A DNA stretch of 64,000 bases from Ornithinimicrobium flavum (lineage in GTDB: Bacteria; Actinomycetota; Actinomycetes; Actinomycetales; Dermatophilaceae). Shown here one piece after another: positions 59,111 to 64,000 of this stretch. The position numbers were made by a program, and so were the translations under genes. The DNA lies in contig NZ_CP038213.1 of NCBI RefSeq assembly GCF_004526345.1, positions 3,648,914 through 3,712,913 of the forward strand, in the 5' to 3' direction. The notes below the pieces were generated by a model. That model saw only the letters and a program-made list of their open reading frames with translations. It ran no database searches and was not told the DNA's origin. Positions within the stretch are counted from its first letter, which is position 1; each line of letters begins with the position of its first letter.

Positions 59111-60186
59111 GCGCTCTTTCCCTTCTGGCGGCGCATCTCGGCGGCCGCCTCTGCGTAGGACTGGGCACCCGAGCTCGTCGGGTCGTAGGTCAGCACCGTC
59201 TCGCCGTGACTGGGCGCCTCGCTGATGCGGACGGACCGGGGCACCACGGTGCGCAGGACCCGGTCGCCGAAGTGCTCCCGCACCTGGTCGGCGACGTCGT
59301 GTGCCAGGCGGGTCCGGCCGTCGAACATCGTCAGCAGGATCGTCGAGACCTCGAGCTCGGCGTTGAGGTGCAGCTGGATGAGCTCGACGTTCTTCAGGAG
59401 CTGGCTGAGCCCCTCGAGCGCGTAGTACTCGCACTGGATGGGGATGAGGACCTCGCGCGCCGCGACGAAGGCGTTCACGGTGAGCAGCCCGAGCGAGGGG
59501 GGACAGTCGATGATGATGAGGTCGGGTCGGTCGCCCACGGTGTCGAGGTAGGTCTGGATCGCCCGCCGCAGGCGGTTCTCCCGCGCGACGAGCGGCACCA
59601 GCTCGATCTCCGCACCGGCCAGGTCGATGGTCGCCGGCGCGCAGGTGAGACCCGGCACCTGGGGGCAGTCCTGCACGACCTCGCTCAGGGGTGCGCCGTC
59701 GATCAGGACGTCGTAGATGCCGGGTGTGCCGCTCGTGTGGGGGATGCTGAGGGCGGTCGAGGCGTTGCCTTGCGGATCCATGTCGATGACGAGCACGCGC
59801 AGCCCGCTCTGGGCCATCGCCGCCGCGATGTTGACCGTGGTGGTGGTCTTTCCCACCCCACCCTTCTGGTTGGACACCGTGATGATGCGGGTGCCCGTCC
59901 AGGCGTGCCCCAGATCCTGGACCCCGATCTTGCGCCTGCGCGCTCGTGAAGGCGGCGGTGCGGGAGCAGTTTCACGTGAAACGCGGGGGTCGGTTTCACG
60001 TGGAACATCGCTGCCGTTCACCCCGGGAGAGAGGTCGGTGGTCCCTCGTTGATCCGGGGCGGCGCCACCGGAGGTCGGCCCGCCGTCCCACTCCGGCCCT
60101 GGCCACCCGAGATGGTGCGGAGTGCCGACCACCTGTGTCGATGGGGTCCCCGGCCAACCGAGCGAGCGTGCGTGCGAGGAGTCCAT
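59107..60186 (-). CDS. parA: Chromosome-partitioning ATPase ParA
   Basis: The protein has 359 residues from ATG 60186, which has GGAG five bases upstream; ATG 60207 is in frame but lacks a site. A disordered N-terminal extension of about 95 residues comes first. The deviant Walker A KGGVGKTT (108-115), [12 protein letters not shown] and [19 protein letters not shown] follow. It acts with ParB to move origins. Two parS sites are coded inside the extension as VSRET and VPRET. Confidence 0.96.
   Translation of the reverse strand: MDSSHARSLGWPGTPSTQVVGTPHHLGWPGPEWDGGPTSGGAAPDQRGTTDLSPGVNGSDVPRETDPRVSRETAPAPPPSRARRRKIGVQDLGHAWTGTRIITVSNQKGGVGKTTTTVNIAAAMAQSGLRVLVIDMDPQGNASTALSIPHTSGTPGIYDVLIDGAPLSEVVQDCPQVPGLTCAPATIDLAGAEIELVPLVARENRLRRAIQTYLDTVGDRPDLIIIDCPPSLGLLTVNAFVAAREVLIPIQCEYYALEGLSQLLKNVELIQLHLNAELEVSTILLTMFDGRTRLAHDVADQVREHFGDRVLRTVVPRSVRISEAPSHGETVLTYDPTSSGAQSYAEAAAEMRRQKGKSA
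59969..59982. promoter_or_regulatory. parS site (perfect core) within parA
   Basis: GTTTCACGTGAAAC is the perfect palindromic parS core bound by ParB. It lies in the 5' part of parA, about 4 kb from dnaA, as expected for origin-proximal parS. Confidence 0.9.
59993..60006. promoter_or_regulatory. Second parS-like site within parA (one mismatch)
   Basis: GTTTCACGTGGAAC lies 24 bases from the perfect site, centre to centre, and differs at one position. The pair may load ParB cooperatively. Confidence 0.75.
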
Positions 60187-60234
60187 GAGGGCTCCATCTT
60201 CGCCCATTGCCGCACGCGGACCAAAGCCGACCCG

Positions 60235-60945
60235 CTACGAAGAGCGACCTTTCCGTGCCCGTCCTCCCCGGCCACCCGCCTTCGCGGCGACTGCCCCCGG
60301 AGGGCAGGTCGGCAGGTGCTCGGGACGTTCCACGACCACCACGCGCACGGGCTCGGAGATCTCGCCCTCACCCAGCACCTGCAGCTCGGACCGCGTCACG
60401 CCCCAGGCGTCGAGCAGCGACTGCGCCTCGGCGAGCTCCTGCGCGGCCTTCTCCCCCTTGAGTGCGAGCAGCCGACCCGCGGGTGCCAGCAACGGGAAGG
60501 ACCAGGCCACCAGCTTGTCGAGCGACGCGACAGCCCTGGCGGTCACGACGGGCACCTGGAGCGTGACCTCCTCGGCCCGTCCCCGATGGATGCGCACGTT
60601 GTCCAGGCCCAGCTCCTCGACCGCGGTCTCCAACCACGTGGTCCGCCGCAGCAGCGGCTCGATGAGGTGGACCTGCAGGTCCGGTCGCACCACGGCAAGC
60701 ACCAGCCCGGGCAGGCCGGCGCCGGAGCCGATGTCGGCCACCTCGCTGCCCGGGGCCAGCAGAGGGTGCATGACGGCACAGTTGACGAGGTGCCGCTCCC
60801 ACAGCCGCGGCGTCTCCCGCGGCCCGAGGAGGCCGTGGCTCGTGCCGGTCGTGGCGAGGAGCTCGGCATACCTCGTCGCCAGCGGGAGCCGGTCGGCGAA
60901 GACCCGCTCAGCCTCCGGAGGAGGGGCCGGCGCGGCGCCCGTCAT
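60235..60945 (-). CDS. rsmG: 16S rRNA (guanine-527-N7)-methyltransferase RsmG
   Basis: This 236-residue SAM-dependent methyltransferase has the binding loop DIGSGAGLPG (71-80), ERHLVNCAVMHPLL upstream and VTARAVASLDKLVAWSFPLL downstream. These match RsmG (GidB). Loss of this gene gives low-level streptomycin resistance in other bacteria. It lies five bases after jag. Confidence 0.96.
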   Translation of the reverse strand: MTGAAPAPPPEAERVFADRLPLATRYAELLATTGTSHGLLGPRETPRLWERHLVNCAVMHPLLAPGSEVADIGSGAGLPGLVLAVVRPDLQVHLIEPLLRRTTWLETAVEELGLDNVRIHRGRAEEVTLQVPVVTARAVASLDKLVAWSFPLLAPAGRLLALKGEKAAQELAEAQSLLDAWGVTRSELQVLGEGEISEPVRVVVVERPEHLPTCPPGAVAAKAGGRGGRARKGRSS

Positions 60946-60950
60946 GGCCG

Positions 60951-61607
60951 TCAGCGGGCGGGAAGGATGACGACGTAGCGCGCGGGCTCGGCGCCCTCGG
61001 ACTCCGAGACCAGGCCGGCGGCCAGGACCTCGTCGTGGACGACCTTGCGCTCGAAGGCGGTCATCGGCTCCAGCTCGCGGCGCGCGCCGGACTCCTGGAC
61101 CTCCGCGATCGCCCGCCGGGCGGTCTTCACCAGGGTGACCCGCCGGTCGGCGCGGTAGCCGGCGACGTCCAGCATGAGGCGGCTGCGCTCCCCGGTCTCG
61201 GCCTGCACGGCCAGCCGGGTCAGCTCCTGAAGGGCCTCCAGGACCACTCCGCCCGGTCCGACCAGCCGTCGTGGGGCGGCGCCGTCCTCGGAGTCCACGA
61301 TGGCGACGGCCGCCCGGTTGCCCTCGACGTCGACCTCGAGGTCACCGTCCAGGTCGGCGATGTCGAGCAGGCTCTCGAGGAAGTCGGCGGCGATCTCACC
61401 CTGCCGCACCAGGTCCTCCTGGCTGGACGATGTGACGTGCGTCACATCGTCCTCGCCGGACCCGGCGTCCTCGTCGGTGTCTGTGGTCCCGACACCGGCG
61501 TTCCCCGCGGCCGGGTCGGCCGTGATGGCCGCACCCTCGTGGTCGGTCCCGGTGGTCGTGCCGTCGACGTCGGTGTCGGTGGCCGGCGTGGTCTGCTCGA
61601 TGCTCAT
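60951..61607 (-). CDS. jag: Jag/KhpB-type RNA-binding protein
   Basis: This 218-residue protein has an acidic N-terminal region. A KH-like domain (AVAIVDSEDGAAPRRLVGPGG and LEALQELTRLAVQ) and an R3H domain (ELEPMTAFERKVVHDEV) follow. It sits between yidC and rsmG, its conserved place. It binds RNA and is linked to cell elongation in Gram-positive bacteria. Confidence 0.94.
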   Translation of the reverse strand: MSIEQTTPATDTDVDGTTTGTDHEGAAITADPAAGNAGVGTTDTDEDAGSGEDDVTHVTSSSQEDLVRQGEIAADFLESLLDIADLDGDLEVDVEGNRAAVAIVDSEDGAAPRRLVGPGGVVLEALQELTRLAVQAETGERSRLMLDVAGYRADRRVTLVKTARRAIAEVQESGARRELEPMTAFERKVVHDEVLAAGLVSESEGAEPARYVVILPAR

Positions 61608-61676
61608 GCGGTGGTGCTCCTCGGTGTGTGGCGGAAGGTCGACCCGCGCGGGGTCGGAAGGGGAGGGGTCGAGGCG

Positions 61677-62656
61677 TCAGCGCTTCCTGGCGCGCTTCTT
61701 GCTCTTGGGCTGGACCCGCTGGCCGCTCGTGCGGGCCTGCTCGGCCGCCAGGGTCGCCGCCGCCTCGCGCTCGGCCATGTAGTTGGGGTTCTTCAGCTGC
61801 ACCCCGGTGGCTGCCTTGCCCTTGCGGGCCATCCGCTCGAGGTACTTCTTCTCCGCCGGGGTGTTGGGCGCCGGCATGTTGCGGATGATGAAGAACTGCT
61901 GCCCCATCGTCCAGAAGTTGCTGACCGTCCAGTAGATGAGCAGCGCGACGGGGAAGTTCACACCCGTCACGGCGAAGACGATCGGCAGGACGTAGATGAG
62001 GATCTGCTGCTGGCGCGCCATCGGGCTGTTGAGCGCCTCGGGCGACATGTTCTGGCGCATCAGCTGGTGGCTGGTGATGAACTGCGTCGCCGACATCACC
62101 AGGATGAGGACGACCGACAGGATCTTGGCCGACAGGTCCTGGTGGTGCAGGAAGGTGGAGGTCAGCTCGGCGCCGAAGATGGAGGAGTCGGCCATCTTGG
62201 TGGCCAGCTCCCGGTTGAACATCCCGAGGGGCTCGGCGCGGCCGTCGCGCACGGCGGCGGCGCTGTTGAGCAGCCGGAAGAGCGCGAAGAAGAACGGCAT
62301 CTGGATGAGGATCGGCAGGCACGCGCCGAACGGGTTCGCCCCGGCCTCGCGGTAGAGCCCGAAGGTCTCCTCCTGGAAGGCCTTCTGGCTGGCCTGGTCC
62401 TTCTTGCCCTTGTACTTCGCCTGGATCTTCATCAGCTCCGGCTGCACGATCTGCAGCCGTCGCTGGTCTTGATCTGGCGCACCATGAGCGGCGTCAGCAT
62501 GGCCCGCAGGATCAGGACCAGGCCGATGATGGCCAGCACCCAGGTCCACCCGCTGGTGTCGGACAGGCCCATCCGGGTCAGCAGCCACTCGACCCCGACC
62601 AGGATCGCGGAGTTGAACCAGATGAAGGGGAAGAGGATCGTGTCGAAGATGCCCAT
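61677..62656 (-). CDS. yidC: Membrane protein insertase YidC/Oxa1 (one frameshift)
   Basis: The N-terminal part from ATG 62656 has FDTILFPFIWFNSAILVGVEWLL, and the frame changes near 62458. Restoring one C reads RQIKTQRRLQIVQPELMKIQ and joins to LPILIQMPFFFALFRLLNS, ending at 61677, 326 residues. Five membrane helices and a basic C-terminal tail (KSKKRARKR) that contacts ribosomes fit the Oxa1 family. Confidence 0.93.
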
Positions 62657-62663
62657 GGAGTCC

Positions 62664-63026
62664 TCAGTGTCGGTGGTGAGGGTCGCTCACCGGGATGGGG
62701 GAGGTATGGAGCGCGCCGTCGCCGCGCGCAGGTGCTCGCCGGGGCGGCACGTGGTCGACCCCGCCGGCCGCCCACGGGTGGCAGCGCAGCAGCCGGGTCG
62801 TCGTCAGCCAGGAGCCGCGCAGCCCGTGCCGCTCCAGGGCCGTGACGCCGTAGGCGGAGCAGGAGGGGTAGTAGCGGCAGACCGGGCCCAGGATGCGGGA
62901 GAAGGTCTGCTGGTAGATCCGGATCAGCCAGACCAGAGGGACGGTCAGCAGGCTGCGCGGCTCTCCGACGGCGACCCCGCCGCGGTGGACGTCGCGCAGC
63001 TCGTCGCTGCCCGGTCGCTGCGTCAT
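62664..63026 (-). CDS. yidD: Membrane protein insertion efficiency factor YidD
   Basis: This 120-residue protein has the YidD core ([35 protein letters not shown] and [16 protein letters not shown]) with conserved cysteines. An N-terminal extension of about 30 residues is present. The ATG overlaps the rnpA stop. It lies seven bases before yidC. Confidence 0.95.
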   Translation of the reverse strand: MTQRPGSDELRDVHRGGVAVGEPRSLLTVPLVWLIRIYQQTFSRILGPVCRYYPSCSAYGVTALERHGLRGSWLTTTRLLRCHPWAAGGVDHVPPRRAPARGDGALHTSPIPVSDPHHRH

Positions 63027-63397
63027 GAGGTCACCAGGACGGTCCGGCCGAGGGCGTGGTCGAGCGCCTCGGCGAGCTCCGCGGAGCTGGCGCCGGCGGC
63101 GGGGGGCTGGGCCCGGACCACGACGTCGCACCCGTCGGGCAGCAGCGCGAGTCGCTGAGCCACCAGGGCCCGCAGCCGACGCACCACGCGGTGCCGGACC
63201 ACGGAGTTGCCGACGGCCTTGGACACCACGAAACCCACGCGCGGCGGGCGCGTGGGCAGGGTGGGTGCGGGCATCGCGACGTGCACCACGAGCAGCTCGG
63301 TGCCTGCCCGGCGCCGGATGCGCGGCGGCCCCTCACCCCGACGCATCACGGCCCGGTAGTCCCCGGGCCGGGTCAGGCGGGAGCGACGCGGCAGCAT
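63023..63397 (-). CDS. rnpA: Ribonuclease P protein component
   Basis: The protein has 124 residues from ATG 63397. The conserved RNR-type motif region is [23 protein letters not shown], preceded by [17 protein letters not shown]. It assists the RNase P RNA in trimming tRNA 5' leaders. It lies 22 bases after rpmH. Confidence 0.96.
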   Translation of the reverse strand: MLPRRSRLTRPGDYRAVMRRGEGPPRIRRRAGTELLVVHVAMPAPTLPTRPPRVGFVVSKAVGNSVVRHRVVRRLRALVAQRLALLPDGCDVVVRAQPPAAGASSAELAEALDHALGRTVLVTS

Positions 63398-63419
63398 CGC
63401 GGCGGCCGACGCTCGCCGC

Positions 63420-63557
63420 TCAGGCGGACAGCTTGGAGCGGCCCTTGCCGCGGCGGGCGGCCAGGATGGCGCGGCCGGCACGCGTGCGCATGCGCAGACG
63501 GAAGCCGTGCTTGCGCGCGCGGCGACGGTTGTTGGGCTGGAAGGTGCGCTTGCTCAT
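63420..63557 (-). CDS. rpmH: 50S ribosomal protein L34
   Basis: This 45-residue basic protein starts [20 protein letters not shown] and matches L34. It is the first gene of the minus-strand rpmH-rnpA-yidD-yidC-jag-rsmG cluster, divergent from dnaA. Confidence 0.98.
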   Translation of the reverse strand: MSKRTFQPNNRRRARKHGFRLRMRTRAGRAILAARRGKGRSKLSA

Positions 63558-63951
63558 CAGTCGTGCTCCGGTCGTCTGGTCGGGTCGGCGGTCCGAGGAT
63601 CGGCCGCCGACGTGCACCCACGTCGCACGACGATTGCTGGTCGTGCTGGCATGGGCAGGCGAAAGCGGCCGGAAATCGGCCTGCTCCACGGTACGGGAGG
63701 GGGGGCAGGAGGGTCAAACTCGTCCGCTCGAGGCCCCCGTCCCGTGCGAACCCGCTATCGTGCCTGCACCGCTCCGGCGCCGCAGGCCCGACACGCCGGG
63801 GAGGGCAAAATCTTGTCGCCGGTCACTTGCGGCGAGGGGTCGGGGCTTGTTAGCGTCGCGCTTCACGCCACACGTCCACGGGTTCTCCACACCCTGTGGA
63901 CAAATCTGTGGACAGACTCGTCGCACCCGCAGAGAGGGGCTGGATCCACCG
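63558..63951. promoter_or_regulatory. rpmH-dnaA divergent intergenic region with DnaA boxes
   Basis: This 394-base region holds no gene. Near the dnaA side are TTCTCCACA (63883-63891), TGTGGACAA (63895-63903, perfect box on minus) and TGTGGACAG (63907-63915). The last two share orientation and are 12 bases apart. They likely mediate dnaA autoregulation; in related actinobacteria the main oriC lies downstream of dnaA, outside this window. Confidence 0.75.
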
Positions 63952-64000
63952 ATGACGCAGCCCCGGGGGAGAGCCAGGCTGTCTGGGACCGTGTCGTCAG
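63952..64000 (+). CDS. dnaA: Chromosomal replication initiator DnaA, N-terminus (partial, frameshift at start)
   Basis: ATG 63952 lies downstream of GAGAGGGG. In the ATG frame the peptide is not DnaA-like. Adding one C to the C4 run (63961-63964) gives MTQPPGESQAVWDRVV, with the W..V spacing of DnaA domain I. Position beside rpmH supports the call. The gene runs out of the window. Confidence 0.75.
   Translation, partial: MTQPRGRARLSGTVSS

Noticed and set aside
63714..63926. Small minus-strand reading frame upstream of dnaA
   Set aside because: It overlaps the DnaA boxes, has no ribosome-binding site and no recognisable protein.
1..64000. rRNA, tRNA, insertion sequences or prophage genes
   Set aside because: No tRNA-like cloverleaf, rRNA segment, transposase or phage protein was recognised on either strand by reading; a covariance-model search would be needed to exclude small RNAs.

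Overview
The window is a very GC-rich actinobacterial chromosome segment next to the replication origin. The right end carries the conserved origin-proximal block, read right to left: dnaA start, rpmH, rnpA, yidD, yidC, jag, rsmG, parA, parB, trxA, trxB, anti-sigma, sigM, murJ fused to a pseudokinase, a DUF6049 gene, a Nudix gene and cca. This is the order known from Mycobacterium and Micrococcales. Composition, gene order and a ManNAcA-type cell-surface locus suggest a Micrococcales member (Intrasporangiaceae/Ornithinimicrobiaceae-like). The genus cannot be fixed from the sequence alone.

Layout. 1-1.8 kb: the end of an unidentified gene, an SfnG-type dimethylsulfone monooxygenase and an OsmC-like protein. 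1.9-8.3 kb (minus): a complete Mrp cation/proton antiporter operon, mrpA(B)-C-D-E-F-G. 8.5-10.3 kb (minus): rpsF-ssb-rpsR-rplI. 10.5-36.7 kb: a large surface-polysaccharide locus. It holds an OafA-like acyltransferase, UDP-glucose dehydrogenase, UDP-ManNAc dehydrogenase, UDP-GlcNAc 2-epimerase, a two-gene ABC-2 exporter, about eight glycosyltransferase-like proteins and a duplicated asparagine-synthase-like protein. 36.7-41.6 kb: inositol-phosphate synthase, a class A PBP and a membrane mannosyltransferase-like protein. 41.7-46.1 kb: an AbiEi/DUF559 protein bracketed by palindromic repeats, a second OafA-like acyltransferase and a Wzz-like protein. 46-64 kb: the origin-proximal block.

How it works together. 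WecB and WecC can make UDP-ManNAcA and Ugd can make UDP-GlcA. The glycosyltransferases would build the polymer, TagGH-like ABC proteins would export it, and the acyltransferases could decorate it. This resembles a teichuronic-acid-like wall polymer (inference). MurJ, the PBP, YidC, ParAB and thioredoxin provide core envelope, segregation and redox functions.

Two points matter most to a reader. First, about a dozen genes contain single-base frameshifts. Where a break can be pinned to a run, a base is missing from a G or C homopolymer, and in every gene analysed in full the length returns to a multiple of three when the missing bases are restored. These look like base-calling or assembly errors rather than real gene decay. 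Second, the polysaccharide locus is bounded by paralogous gene pairs arranged as mirror images.
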